From NCBI GenBank assembly GCA_943789445.1, contig CALSUC010000003.1, forward strand, positions 268,885 to 332,884: a DNA stretch of 64,000 nt, read 5' to 3'. Shown in pieces: positions 26,897-36,247 of this stretch (position 1 is the stretch's first letter; each line of letters opens with the position of its first letter). Source of the stretch: UBA4575 sp002386945. Its GTDB lineage: Bacteria > Pseudomonadota > Gammaproteobacteria > UBA4575. Under the pieces are notes generated by a model, which saw only the letters and a program-made list of their open reading frames with translations, searched no databases and was not told where the DNA came from. Made by a program: the position numbers and the translations under genes.

Positions 26897-27072
26897 CAAT
26901 ACTCTATACGTTTGTCACAAGCCATGAGGCTTATCGCCTCTTTGCTGTTACCAACTTGTGTTATTTCTGACCCGCAACATACGTGGAAACCAGCCTAAGT
27001 CAAGCCTAATGCTTGCTTCAGTCGCAGTAAAAATTCAGCTATAAAACAGACTTTTACTTATTAATCATAGGC

Positions 27073-28122
27073 TTAAGAGAAACCTGTGTTCAATAAGTAA
27101 GCGACCACTACCACCTGCGGTAGAGTCACCAGCGGTAATAACAAGGCGATACGCCACGATTTGGTCGTATCACGCAGCACCATAACCTCAGTATAGTCAG
27201 TTGCCACACCCGCCATCAAGAAGGCAAAACTATTACCAGGTGCCTGCCCTCGCGTGAGCAAGTCGGCTGCAATCGGTGTCGAACCCTCAGAACAGACCTC
27301 AATCACTGTTGCAGCTAATATAGTAAGGGCCAAACCCATCAGGCTAGGGCCAAAATAGGTCGCAAACAGCTCAGGGTCTAAGCCTGCACGCAGGACACTA
27401 GCTAATAGAACACCGAATAGAATCCAACGCACAACCATGCGTGATTCAGAGAGCCCCTTTTTTAAGGTTTCAATAACATAGGCTGGAGTCAACGCAAGCT
27501 CGGAAATACCTTTACGTGCTTCCTTCCAGAAATCAAAGTCAGTTGGAATATCAATTTCGTTTGGATTAGGCGCAATCCTTTGAGTGTTTTCTAACCACAT
27601 AAAGACACACCCCGATAAGAAGGAAATCAACATTGAAGCCAATAGGAATATCAGCGTCCACTGCCAACCAATCAAAGCAAATAGGATTAATAATAGCGTA
27701 AATGAGTTCCATGGTGAGGCAATCAAAAACGCCATCACCTGCGCGGTACTAGCTCCACGCTCATAAAGTTTTGCCGCCACCATCAGAATGCCATGACTGC
27801 AAAGATCCAGCAGAACACCAGCGATAGTTGCCCGGAAGATTCCTCCCAGAGTATCGCGAGGCCCCAATGCCGCCACGACAAACTCACGCGGCACCCGGGT
27901 CAACAAAGACAGCATGAGAATGCCAAGTAATACCCCCCACCAAATGGTATTCATTAAGACGAAGACTGATTCAGCCATCTCATTAATGAATGACAATGAT
28001 GAAGTAACGGATAGTGGCAGCAAAGAGAGTGAATAAAATACCACGCAAGCAAGCAGTGACCCCCAAAGAAGAAAGTCTTTCTTTTCTGCGCTTTTCTGAC
28101 AACACGGTGATGTAGAGGCCAT
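27073..28122 (-). CDS. Permease of the DUF318/ArsP-like family
   Basis: An integral membrane protein of about 350 residues with roughly 8-9 hydrophobic helices in two halves and a cytoplasmic linker (DFWKEARKGISELAL). The motif LIASPWNSFTLLL and the paired GVLLDLCSHG / EVCSEGSTPIAADLL segments place it in the DUF318 permease family, whose members include ArsP and metal-efflux proteins. Its second acidic/Cys-containing helices could bind a metal. An early CCQK sequence precedes the first helix. Starts at 28122 or 28128 (AGG upstream) are preferred to the TTG at 28140. Substrate unknown; there is no regulator beside it. Confidence 0.8.
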   Translation of the reverse strand: MASTSPCCQKSAEKKDFLLWGSLLACVVFYSLSLLPLSVTSSLSFINEMAESVFVLMNTIWWGVLLGILMLSLLTRVPREFVVAALGPRDTLGGIFRATIAGVLLDLCSHGILMVAAKLYERGASTAQVMAFLIASPWNSFTLLLILFALIGWQWTLIFLLASMLISFLSGCVFMWLENTQRIAPNPNEIDIPTDFDFWKEARKGISELALTPAYVIETLKKGLSESRMVVRWILFGVLLASVLRAGLDPELFATYFGPSLMGLALTILAATVIEVCSEGSTPIAADLLTRGQAPGNSFAFLMAGVATDYTEVMVLRDTTKSWRIALLLPLVTLPQVVVVAYLLNTGFS

Positions 28123-28354
28123 AACCATATACCTGATCAAATTATTAAATGGAAAAACTACTTACTTAATTTACGCTTCTGGATTTATACAGCAGCTAGC
28201 CAGCTCATACCGATTAACAACAATTCACCCTAAACTTAAACGACCACCCAGCTATTAGAATGTCCTATACAACAAGTAGTTATGTGTTCGCCGACAAACC
28301 TAGTTTAGCTCATAATCAGTTGATTATACGTTTCTAAAAACATTAATTAACACT

Positions 28355-29797
28355 ATGAATCAGCCACTACTCTTTTGGTTTCGCAAAGACTTACGTCTGA
28401 CGGACAACACCGCCTTAAAGGCTGCTGCACAAACCGGCCGACCAATTATTTGCACCTACATCCTTGATGAAGACAATGATCTTGCATGGCCACTCGGCAA
28501 AGCCAGCCGTTGGTGGTTACAGGAAAGTCTAAAAAGCTTAGGTCTCAGCCTACAGCAATATGAACTGCAACTGGTTCTTAGACGTGGTGATAGTGTCGAG
28601 CAGTTAAGTCAGTTGATTAAAGAAACAGGAGCGAGCAGTCTTTATTTTTCTGCTCAATATGAACCCTCATCTCTTACCTTAGAACAGAAGGTGAACTTAG
28701 CGCTTAAAGATCAAATTGAAGTAAAGCGTTTTAAAGGGTACCTCCTGTATGAACCTAATGAGAATACAACTGCAGAAGGTAAGCCGTACAAAGTATTCAC
28801 CCCTTTCTACAAGGCTTGCCTAAAAAAACCACCGTCAACAGCCTTACCCGCACCCGAACAGATTTCAGCATACCCTGAATATTTGGCCAGCGATGATCTG
28901 TTAGATTGGGACCTAGCACTAGACACCCCAACCTGGGCACAAGAATATCCGCCGATATGGAAACCTGGTGAGGATGGTGCAGACTGGTCGCTACAAGCCT
29001 TTATTCGACAAGGTGTAGGAAAATATCCCGAGCTACGTAACCGGCCTGATATATTTGGTACTTCCCGCCTCTCTCCGCACCTGCACTTCGGAGAGATTTC
29101 ACCACGACAAATCTGGAATGCAATTAATCAATTAAATAACACTGACAATGAAGGTGTTGCTAGCTACCAGCGTGAACTAATCTGGCGTGAGTTCTCCTAT
29201 AACCTACTAATAAACTGGCCAGATTTTCCTGAACAACCATTCCGTTCTGAATTCAAAGCTTTTCCTTGGCATGATGATGATTCAGCTCTACACCGTTGGC
29301 AACAAGGACAGACCGGCTATCCGATCGTAGACGCAGGAATGCGTGAACTCCTTCACACCGGTTGGATGCACAACCGCGTACGTATGATCGTCGCCTCTTT
29401 CTTAATTAAGGATCTCTTAATCCCTTGGCAGCAAGGTGAAAAATGGTTTTGGCAACACTTATTAGATGCGAATCTCGCAAGTAATTCTGCTAGCTGGCAG
29501 TGGGTCGCTGGTTGCGGTGCAGATGCAGCACCTTACTTCCGAGTTTTTAATCCCACCCTACAGGGAGAGAAATTCGACCCCAATGGTGATTATGTTCGCC
29601 AGTGGGTTCCTGAATTGGATCAATTATCTAAGGCGCATATTCACACCCCATGGGAAGCTCCAGCTGAGGAGTTAAAACTAGCTGGTATTAATCTGAACGA
29701 GACCTATCCCAGTCCAATTGTTAACCACAAAGAGGCCAGGTTACGCGCTTTGGCAGCGTTTGAGGTAATTAAGCATAAATCTCAACCGGCCGCTTAA
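28355..29797 (+). CDS. phrB: Deoxyribodipyrimidine (CPD) photolyase
   Basis: Class I photolyase: it repairs UV-induced cyclobutane pyrimidine dimers with blue light and FADH-. An antenna-binding Rossmann domain (FWFRKDLRLTDNTALKAA) is followed by the FAD domain with GTSRLSPHLHFGEIS, YQRELIWREF, WMHNRVRMIVASFL and ASWQWVAGCGADAAPYFRVF; the electron-transfer tryptophans typical of PhrB appear at these positions. 480 residues, usual size. Stands alone with its own upstream region; a LuxR-type regulator gene lies 172 bp downstream. Confidence 0.94.
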   Translation: MNQPLLFWFRKDLRLTDNTALKAAAQTGRPIICTYILDEDNDLAWPLGKASRWWLQESLKSLGLSLQQYELQLVLRRGDSVEQLSQLIKETGASSLYFSAQYEPSSLTLEQKVNLALKDQIEVKRFKGYLLYEPNENTTAEGKPYKVFTPFYKACLKKPPSTALPAPEQISAYPEYLASDDLLDWDLALDTPTWAQEYPPIWKPGEDGADWSLQAFIRQGVGKYPELRNRPDIFGTSRLSPHLHFGEISPRQIWNAINQLNNTDNEGVASYQRELIWREFSYNLLINWPDFPEQPFRSEFKAFPWHDDDSALHRWQQGQTGYPIVDAGMRELLHTGWMHNRVRMIVASFLIKDLLIPWQQGEKWFWQHLLDANLASNSASWQWVAGCGADAAPYFRVFNPTLQGEKFDPNGDYVRQWVPELDQLSKAHIHTPWEAPAEELKLAGINLNETYPSPIVNHKEARLRALAAFEVIKHKSQPAA

Positions 29798-29969
29798 ATC
29801 TTTTTATTATATTTAATATCGTTTATTAAAAATAGTTACTTTGTTGTGACATTTATCGTCTAACGCCCTACGAATACAACTCACTAATAGGAGGTTCATT
29901 GAATTAAAATCACACATTATTACGAGGTAATTATACAATTAACTTTGATAATTATTCGAGCTAAACTCA

Positions 29970-30725
29970 ATGCCAGAAATCCTACATCATGTCTTAAAAA
30001 GCCTCTTAGAGACTAACGATAATCTAACGCAAGAAGCAAAAAGCTATACTCCAAACACCTCAACTATCAATTTTATTATCTTAGACCGAACTGCTCCACG
30101 ATCACTGATCGCACACCTTGATAGCCACAACACATCTCATACCCTGCTCAGCATCGATGAATATCTTGATTTATCTCAGAATCGGAAAAATCTGCGTAAC
30201 CCAACTCATTACAAAGAGCCTAATGGATTAATTATCACACAAAAAGTTGCTGAGAATAATCATATCGAATTAACCTCTTTGCTCTCCTGCACATTCATTA
30301 ATGTCCCTGTGATCATCTATGCAAACCAACCTACGCTTATTGAGGCAATCAGCTTTATTCGCGATGGGCTCATAGATTACTGGTCTGAAACCTCTGAATT
30401 TAACGACATAGAAGCTAGCCTCAAAAAATTATTACTTATCTCTAAGAAGAGAAAATACAATAGAGATTTATTTCTAGAGATAAGGCGTCGGATAATAACT
30501 TTAACTACGCGCGAAAAGCAGGTTATTGATCTACTACTCTCTACGAAAAAAGAGATGACCAATAAGGAAATAGCTAAGCATCTAAAATTAAGTCCGCGGA
30601 CTATTGAAGACTATCGTGCTAATGCTATGGAAAAACTGGCTATCAATACGAAGAACGAGCTGATCTTAATCTGGTTGATTTCACAGCAGCTAAAACTGCC
30701 ATTGCACTCAAATCAAGTTAACTAA
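29970..30725 (+). CDS. LuxR-type regulator with degenerate receiver domain
   Basis: A 251-residue transcription factor. The C-terminal HTH (about 180-245) is a clear GerE/LuxR domain: LTTREKQVIDLLL, NKEIAKHLKLSPRTIEDYRA. The N-terminal 130 residues look like a receiver by pattern (VPVIIYANQPTLIEAISFIRDGLIDYW matches the receiver's beta5-alpha5 end), but the strand that should end in the phospho-acceptor Asp reads NGLIITQK, with no Asp. So it is probably not phosphorylated in the normal way. Low G+C compared with neighbours. Follows the photolyase gene; a shared light or stress response is a guess. Confidence 0.82.
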   Translation: MPEILHHVLKSLLETNDNLTQEAKSYTPNTSTINFIILDRTAPRSLIAHLDSHNTSHTLLSIDEYLDLSQNRKNLRNPTHYKEPNGLIITQKVAENNHIELTSLLSCTFINVPVIIYANQPTLIEAISFIRDGLIDYWSETSEFNDIEASLKKLLLISKKRKYNRDLFLEIRRRIITLTTREKQVIDLLLSTKKEMTNKEIAKHLKLSPRTIEDYRANAMEKLAINTKNELILIWLISQQLKLPLHSNQVN

Positions 30726-30849
30726 GTCTACCAAAAAAAGCGTATAATCTATAATCAAGCGTACAAGCTATACCGTAATTAATATTAACTACCCATCTCG
30801 GTATATTTGTAATCAACAATCAACAATTTATTATGCGGGCAGTTAAGGA

Positions 30850-30890
30850 TAACACGCTGCCACCGTAGACATACGGTAGCAAAGCTCAGG
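30850..30890 (+). other. Hairpin leader upstream of the MarR gene
   Basis: The stretch CACGCTGCCACCGTA then GACA then TACGGTAGCAAAGC can fold into a stem with one C-A mismatch (CACCGTA pairs with TACGGTA, extended by GC pairs). It lies 80-120 nt ahead of the marR start and looks like a structured 5' leader. It resembles no riboswitch consensus closely enough to name. Confidence 0.4.
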
Positions 30891-30968
30891 GGAAATAGAA
30901 TATCTTAGTCACTGAAGTGTACGTGCATATCAAGTTACTAAATGGAATGGATTCGAATTGGAGCTAAT

Positions 30969-31511
30969 ATGAAAGAGCAGGTAACATCGTCAGAATATTA
31001 TAGAAATTTCCGCTCACAAGGCAAAGCCGTCAGCAAGATTACGGAGAATGCGACTGCTGCACTTAAAAACATTCAACTGAATTTCTACCTCAGTGCCGTT
31101 AGCATCTCAAACAAGTTATTAGATGTGCTTAAATCTGAATTGAACAGCCAGTTGGAAGAAAATTCTCTCAGGTACCAGCATTGGTTAGCACTGAAGATTA
31201 TTTACTTTAATGAGGCTAACTCACCTGCTCATATTGCCCAACTAATGACACGACATAAATCGTTTGTGACTAAGTTGATCAATGACCTTGAAGAAAAGAA
31301 ACTAATTGTACGTATTCAAGATACAGTCGATCGCCGCAAGACTATCTTAAGTCTAACCGAAGCGGGTACTAAGGTAGCCGATGCTGGATTAGAGAGCTTT
31401 TCTAAAATACCAGACGTGTTCAAAGAATCACTCAGTACAGAAGAGGCTCAGTTCTTTGAAGGCTTCGAGCAAAGCTTTTTATTAGATCTAAAAAATCGCG
31501 TACGAGGCTAA
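30969..31511 (+). CDS. MarR-family transcriptional regulator
   Basis: A 180-residue winged-helix regulator from the ATG at 30969 (GGAG 5 nt upstream; an in-frame ATG at 30942 is less supported). HTH and wing read SPAHIAQLMTRHKSFVTKLI and DTVDRRKTILSLTEAG; the N-terminal about 40 residues (SEYYRNFRSQGKAVSKI) are an extension. Closed by a terminator at 31531-31560. The porin gene converges on it; which genes it controls is not evident. Confidence 0.85.
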   Translation: MKEQVTSSEYYRNFRSQGKAVSKITENATAALKNIQLNFYLSAVSISNKLLDVLKSELNSQLEENSLRYQHWLALKIIYFNEANSPAHIAQLMTRHKSFVTKLINDLEEKKLIVRIQDTVDRRKTILSLTEAGTKVADAGLESFSKIPDVFKESLSTEEAQFFEGFEQSFLLDLKNRVRG

Positions 31512-31530
31512 AAATCTTAGGCTTTAATTT

Positions 31531-31560
31531 AGGGCTACTTCTCTTAGGTAGCCCTATTTT
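31531..31560 (+). terminator. Terminator after marR
   Basis: AGGGCTAC (31531-31538) pairs with GTAGCCCT (31548-31555) across a TTCTCTTAG loop, followed by ATTTT. It ends the MarR transcript 20 bp past the stop codon. Confidence 0.8.
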
Positions 31561-31640
31561 CACTCTTCGCCAAGCTCCAAGCTCAACAAACAACTTATAT
31601 ATCTTCAACTAAGCACAGTCTCATAAATTCGTTAATGCAC

Positions 31641-32945
31641 CTAGAATGAATACACGTAGTCCAAGGTTAACCGAATATCAGTTTGATCTTCTTTAACCCC
31701 ACGCACACTACCCGTTTCTGAAGAGCCATAATCACGGTAACGTAGCCGCGACACCCAGCCTTTAAATCGCGCAGGACGCCATCGCAGATCAATTTCAAAC
31801 CAGCGCTCATCAGCATGCCCTAAGTCCTTTGAAACCGCATTCTCAGCGTCATAGCCATAGGCATACGCAATACGTGACGTTAATTGCGTTGATAACAGTT
31901 TTTGCCAGTCTTGCTTATATTCCACCAATAGGACTTTTTCATCTTTATTCAGCATGTCTGGCCCAGCCGTACGATGTGGAAAGGGATTAGTACCATGATC
32001 TTTAGCATAACTATCTTCTAGCCAAGGATCTCCTATCCAACTGTGATAAAGCCCGAATTGAGATTGTTTCACACTGAGCTTAACGCCCAGATAAGCACCT
32101 AATGAACTATATTGCTGGCGGCCATTAGCAGACGCTTTGCTCGCGTCATAATCTAGGTCTCCCGACTCAGCATCTGTAACAAAGAGTTTACCCGCGTCGG
32201 TTGCACCAAAAAGGCCCATCATTGTATTTAATTTAAAACCATTGCCCTGCCATACGGTGTCGCTAGTAATGCCCCATTTCTGTAAATAATCATCGGAATG
32301 TAAATATTCAGCAATCAGCTGGCTATTAGCAATCTTAATTTTAACGCTGACGATATCCACATAATCAATCGCACCCTCACCACTTTGATCCGTTGCAAAC
32401 CCATTGAATTGCTCATCTGCACGACGCGACCATTTATAGTATCGCGAAGCATATAACTGAGCATTAGTATGTGCCTGCCAATGCAATGAGGCCCCTTCAA
32501 AAGTCGATGGTAGTAAGCGTGTGGCTGAAGCCATCAATAAGGACTTATGCTTCTGTCGCCCTACGCGAAATTTGAGTGAATCAAGTGCTGCATAATCAAC
32601 ATAGGCCTCAGCTATCAAGCTATGATCTTTGTTTTCGTGTCCATTAAATGCCAATAGGTCTTCAGTTGCCAAGCCAGAGCTGGCTAACTCTTTTGAGGTC
32701 TGAGCAGCAAACCCCAGCCTAAACCGATCACCAAACCAGGCAGACTGATAACCTAATATGCCACTGTATCCACTTTGTTTGCGATCTTTACTATTCGTGT
32801 CGTAATCACGGTCATAGTGACCATAGCGAAATTTAATCGAAAATCTTTCATTACTATCTGCCGCCTGAACTGAAGTGAATACCGAAGAGCCGAGTATGCT
32901 CAACAAACAGATACTATAGAGAGGCAGGATTCGAGGAATTAACAT
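31641..32945 (-). CDS. Outer-membrane porin, OprD-like beta-barrel
   Basis: A 434-residue beta-barrel protein: signal peptide (MLIPRILPLYSICLLSILGS to VQAA), then alternating strands rich in aromatic and charged residues, and a C-terminal aromatic tail ending RLTLDYVYSF, typical of outer-membrane proteins. FKFRVGRQKHKSLLMASATRLLPSTF-like loops, here LKFRVGRQKHKS and ATRLLPSTFEGAS, resemble the OprD family of substrate-specific channels. The start at 32945 has GGAAAG upstream. Substrate unknown. A 614-bp gap precedes it. Confidence 0.78.
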   Translation of the reverse strand: MLIPRILPLYSICLLSILGSSVFTSVQAADSNERFSIKFRYGHYDRDYDTNSKDRKQSGYSGILGYQSAWFGDRFRLGFAAQTSKELASSGLATEDLLAFNGHENKDHSLIAEAYVDYAALDSLKFRVGRQKHKSLLMASATRLLPSTFEGASLHWQAHTNAQLYASRYYKWSRRADEQFNGFATDQSGEGAIDYVDIVSVKIKIANSQLIAEYLHSDDYLQKWGITSDTVWQGNGFKLNTMMGLFGATDAGKLFVTDAESGDLDYDASKASANGRQQYSSLGAYLGVKLSVKQSQFGLYHSWIGDPWLEDSYAKDHGTNPFPHRTAGPDMLNKDEKVLLVEYKQDWQKLLSTQLTSRIAYAYGYDAENAVSKDLGHADERWFEIDLRWRPARFKGWVSRLRYRDYGSSETGSVRGVKEDQTDIRLTLDYVYSF

Positions 32946-33559
32946 GACGGAGCTTTCCAAATAGAGTTTTAATCAGGATCTAAAATTTAAAGTCATACGT
33001 AGCCACAACAAGTTCACTCAGCAGATATATAGCAGTCAACCGGCTCGCTTATCTGCCGCAAGACCAGAAGTAGTTTATCCAAAAAATACGGTCGCTGTAT
33101 TCTATATATAAGAAATTGAAGAAAGATTTATGTCTTTGTGTAGGACGAAAGACTATCCCTGAATCCAGCTTCTCTGAATATCTCATCACTCTATTACTGC
33201 TTACTTAGCACAACACTTGAATATTAAAATTCTAACGAGAATCATCTCGGATAAAAGTTATTCTTTAAGCAGGAAAGGCAGAGTTAAAAAAGCATTAACC
33301 ACCTAATACTCTTACTAGACTTGTCGCCTAATGAGGAAAGTATTGGAAATAATTAAGAGGGGACTACGACAACGCTTCCCTATTTTTCAAGGTAAGAATC
33401 GATACTCAGGTAGATAACCAGATGAATAGGAACTACGGCAAAGTCGATTCGACAAACTGTCGAATCACTTAGACATAACCCAAGGGTCAGGCAACCCAAC
33501 CCCGGATAGTGAACCGGTGGCGATACCGACCGGTTACTTTACTAACGTTAAAGCGTTGC
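32946..33559. other. Gene-free region between porin and cold-shock gene, with hairpins
   Basis: 614 bp without a credible coding frame. It must contain the porin promoter (leftward). The right part contains three hairpins: a 9-bp perfect stem at 33447-33467 (GATTCGACA/TGTCGAATC), GGGTCAGGCAACCC near 33485-33498, and AACCGGT/ACCGGTT at 33512-33535 directly after the cold-shock gene stop. The last could be the cspA-type transcript end, although a T-run is lacking. The middle is AT-rich and shows nothing I can name. Confidence 0.6.
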
Positions 33560-33766
33560 TTAGATAGCTACGACTTTATTTGCACATGGTCCTTTTTGGC
33601 CTTCGCCTACTTCGAACTCAACTGCTTGACCGTCATTCAATGTTGCGTACTGACCGCCCGCTTGGATCTCTGAGTGATGGACAAATAAATCTTTACTACC
33701 ATCTTCAGGAGCGATAAAGCCAAAACCCTTTTCTGCATTAAACCACTTAACTGTACCTTTACTCAT
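33560..33766 (-). CDS. Cold-shock protein CspA family
   Basis: A 68-residue single-stranded nucleic-acid-binding OB fold: GTVKWFNAEKGFGFI (RNP1 KGFGFI), DLFVHHSEI (RNP2), GQKGPCANKV at the end. An RNA chaperone or antiterminator. The 210-bp AT-rich leader between its ATG and tRNA-Ser is long for a coding leader and may carry the usual cold-shock 5' regulation. Confidence 0.97.
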   Translation of the reverse strand: MSKGTVKWFNAEKGFGFIAPEDGSKDLFVHHSEIQAGGQYATLNDGQAVEFEVGEGQKGPCANKVVAI

Positions 33767-33977
33767 AACTCTCTCTCTATTTTTACGATAAAAAATATAA
33801 CGCTGTTTTTACTATCATTCGAAACAACAATTATAACTATAATTAGGACTCAATATATCAGCCTGCGCTATTTAAACATGTAAGAGAGGCAAAATTAAGA
33901 GAAATAACAAGAAATAACGGAAATTAAGAGAAATACTACGCATTTCAGCAGTACTTGAGGTGTTATTTCATCAATAA

Positions 33978-34068
33978 TGGCGGAGAGAGAGGGATTCGAA
34001 CCCTCGGTACGCTATTAACGCACACACGCTTTCCAAGCGAGCCCATTCGACCGCTCTGGCATCTCTCC
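33978..34068 (-). tRNA. tRNA-Ser(GGA)
   Basis: A type II (long variable arm) tRNA on the minus strand: acceptor arms GGAGAGA and TCTCTCC, anticodon loop CTTGGAAAG giving GGA, T-arm GGTTCGAATCC and an encoded CCA at 33978-33980. The long variable stem (around TGTGTGCG...CGTACC) is typical of serine tRNAs. 91 nt. Confidence 0.97.
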
Positions 34069-34109
34069 ATATTATCTTACTAGATGGATTTGCACCCACC
34101 GCCAATCAA

Positions 34110-34445
34110 TTACTCAGTTTTCCCAGAATTACTGGGGGTATAAACCGAAGTTGGGAACGGCGTTACCTTATTGTCACCTTCGATAATCTTACTCGTTCCT
34201 TCCTTATCCACCTCATCGATACGAATGATGGCGTGCATAGGAATATAGCAACGTTTAACCGAGGCGAACTCAGTTTTAAGTTTTTCTTCGCTAGGGTCAA
34301 CCAATACTGAGTTACGTTCGTTAAATACCAGCTGTTCGATAGTAATAAAACCATACATATCTGACTGATACACTTCACGTGCAAACACTTCGTAGACCTT
34401 AGTCTCATTTTGAAAAATGACTTTAAAGATTTCAGTATCTGGCAT
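34110..34445 (-). CDS. DUF1820 family protein
   Basis: A 111-residue cytoplasmic protein, MPDTEIFKVIFQNETKVYEV at the start, with the family's VDPSEEKLKTEF and PMHAIIRIDEVDKEG blocks. DUF1820 is a conserved gammaproteobacterial family of unknown function. It ends 41 bp from tRNA-Ser on the same strand and is preceded by the isocitrate lyase terminator. Confidence 0.88.
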   Translation of the reverse strand: MPDTEIFKVIFQNETKVYEVFAREVYQSDMYGFITIEQLVFNERNSVLVDPSEEKLKTEFASVKRCYIPMHAIIRIDEVDKEGTSKIIEGDNKVTPFPTSVYTPSNSGKTE

Positions 34446-34508
34446 TGCTTAAACTTACCTTAGCTTCTTGATCTTATCGATCATAAGTTACCCTTCTCTA
34501 CACATAAG

Positions 34509-34546
34509 CAAAATCGGCGCTCGATTTTACCCGAGCGCCGATTTTG
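34509..34546 (-). terminator. Terminator of aceA
   Basis: A 14-bp near-perfect stem (AAAATCGGCGCTCG with CGAGCGCCGATTTT, 34510-34523 and 34532-34545) with an ATTTTACC loop lies 51 bp after the aceA stop, symmetric enough to stop transcription either way. Confidence 0.88.
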
Positions 34547-34596
34547 ACCAAGGCTTAACCGTTCAGTTTAAGCCCAGCAATTTAAGGTCTAAGACC

Positions 34597-35901
34597 TTAG
34601 AACTGCTCTTCTTCAGTAGAACCTGTTAGTGCCGTTACTGAAGACTGACCACCTTGAATTACAGTAGTCACGTCATCAAAGTAGCCTGCACCAACTTCTT
34701 GCTGATGACTTACGAAAGTATAACCTTTCTCAGCCGCAGCAAATTCTGGCTCTTGTACTTTTTCAACATAATGCTTCATGCCTTCGCCACGTGCGTAGTC
34801 ATGCGCTAGATCAAACATGTTGTACCACATGTTATGAATACCAGCGAGCGTGATGAATTGGTACTTGTAGCCTAAGTCAGACAAACCGTCTTGGAATCTA
34901 GCGATAGTTGCATCGTCTAGGTTCTTCTTCCAGTTGAATGATGGTGAGCAGTTGTATGCTAATAACTGGCCTGGGTTCTCTGCACGAACTGCTTCCGCAA
35001 ATTCACGAGCAAAACCTAAGTCTGGGGTACCGGTCTCACACCAAACCAAATCAGCATATGGTGCGTAAGCAATACCACGAGAAATCGCTTGCTCAGGACC
35101 GTTGTTAACACGGTAAAAACCTTCTGCTGTACGTTCGCCTGTGCAAAATGGCTTATCATTCTCATCGAAGTCTGAAGTCAATAGATTTGCTGCTTCAGCA
35201 TCGGTACGTGCTAATACGATAGTTGGAACACCTAAAACATCAGAAGCTAGGCGAGCTGCCTGTAGCTTTTGGATGGCTTCTTGTGTTGGAACTAGTACTT
35301 TACCGCCCATGTGACCACACTTCTTAACCGCAGCTAGCTGGTCTTCAAAGTGAGCGCCAGCAGCACCGTTAATGATCATGTTCTTCATCAATTCGAAAGC
35401 GTTTAATACACCACCGAAACCGGCTTCTGCATCCGCTACGATTGGTGCAAAGTAGTCTGTGTAACCGTCTTGACCTGGCTCTAAACCACGTCCCCATTGG
35501 ATCTCGTCAGCGCGCTTAAATGTATTGTTAATACGACGAACAACAGTAGGTACTGAGTCGTAAGCATATAGAGATTGATCCGGGTACATAGTTTCTGAAG
35601 TGTTTGCATCTGCTGCAACCTGCCAGCCAGATAGGTAAATCGCTTCGATACCTGCTTTCACTTGTTGTAGTGCTTGACCACCAGTCAATGCGCCTAGGCA
35701 GTTTACATAGCCTTTCTTAGCACCACCGTTAACAAGATCCCATAGCTTCTCAGCACCACGACGTGCGTAGGTGTACTCAGGAACTACTGAACCGCGCAGA
35801 CGTACAACATCCGCAGCAGAATAATTACGCTTAACGTTGGCCCAGCGTGGGTTTTCCGCCCAATCCTTCTCAATCGCTTTTATTTGTTCTTCTCTAGTCA
35901 C
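34597..35901 (-). CDS. aceA: Isocitrate lyase
   Basis: The first enzyme of the glyoxylate shunt: it cleaves isocitrate to succinate and glyoxylate. The 434-residue protein matches the E. coli enzyme's length and carries the catalytic-loop KKCGHMGGKVLVPTQEAI with Cys-Gly-His, plus ADAEAGFGGVLNAFELM and NCSPSFNWKKNL. Malate synthase is not in the window. In a C1 user the enzyme would be used for acetyl-CoA assimilation, or glyoxylate supply. Start at 35901 has GGAGACAAGAT upstream. Confidence 0.97.
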   Translation of the reverse strand: MTREEQIKAIEKDWAENPRWANVKRNYSAADVVRLRGSVVPEYTYARRGAEKLWDLVNGGAKKGYVNCLGALTGGQALQQVKAGIEAIYLSGWQVAADANTSETMYPDQSLYAYDSVPTVVRRINNTFKRADEIQWGRGLEPGQDGYTDYFAPIVADAEAGFGGVLNAFELMKNMIINGAAGAHFEDQLAAVKKCGHMGGKVLVPTQEAIQKLQAARLASDVLGVPTIVLARTDAEAANLLTSDFDENDKPFCTGERTAEGFYRVNNGPEQAISRGIAYAPYADLVWCETGTPDLGFAREFAEAVRAENPGQLLAYNCSPSFNWKKNLDDATIARFQDGLSDLGYKYQFITLAGIHNMWYNMFDLAHDYARGEGMKHYVEKVQEPEFAAAEKGYTFVSHQQEVGAGYFDDVTTVIQGGQSSVTALTGSTEEEQF

Positions 35902-36247
35902 TATCTTGTCTCCTAAATTTTATAGAACTAACTACAATTATTGGCTCACCCCTATATAGAGGTTCCCCCCTGAGGTCTGGCGCAAAGCGACGTATATTAG
36001 CAAAAGCTTGTAGATGCGTCTCCCTTATTCATCGTTTCAATGAATAAATTGTTTGTTTTTTAACCATTGCGATCGAAATTAGTCCGCATTTATCGGTAGA
36101 TGTTGCCTTTATAGCCAACGAATAATCCTTATGCCCCCTTAATACACTAAATAAGGCACTTTAATTTGCCAAGCTAGCCCTATAAAATACGCACTCTCGC
36201 CTATTCTATATACCTACTAACAAAGACTAATCAAGGACTTACCTTCG
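35902..36247. promoter_or_regulatory. Divergent region between aceA and rraA-like gene
   Basis: 346 bp with no gene; it must hold the leftward aceA promoter and the rightward promoter for the RraA-family gene. An AT-rich hairpin TTATTCAT/ATGAATAA (36025-36032 with 36040-36047) is followed by a T-rich run and may be a terminator or operator. Near 36180 there is a TATAAAAT-like element of uncertain use. Confidence 0.45.

Noticed and set aside
30780..30968. A c-di-GMP riboswitch before marR
   Set aside because: Only the GCAAAGC portion is similar; the GGGCAAACC and receptor stems are not found by eye.
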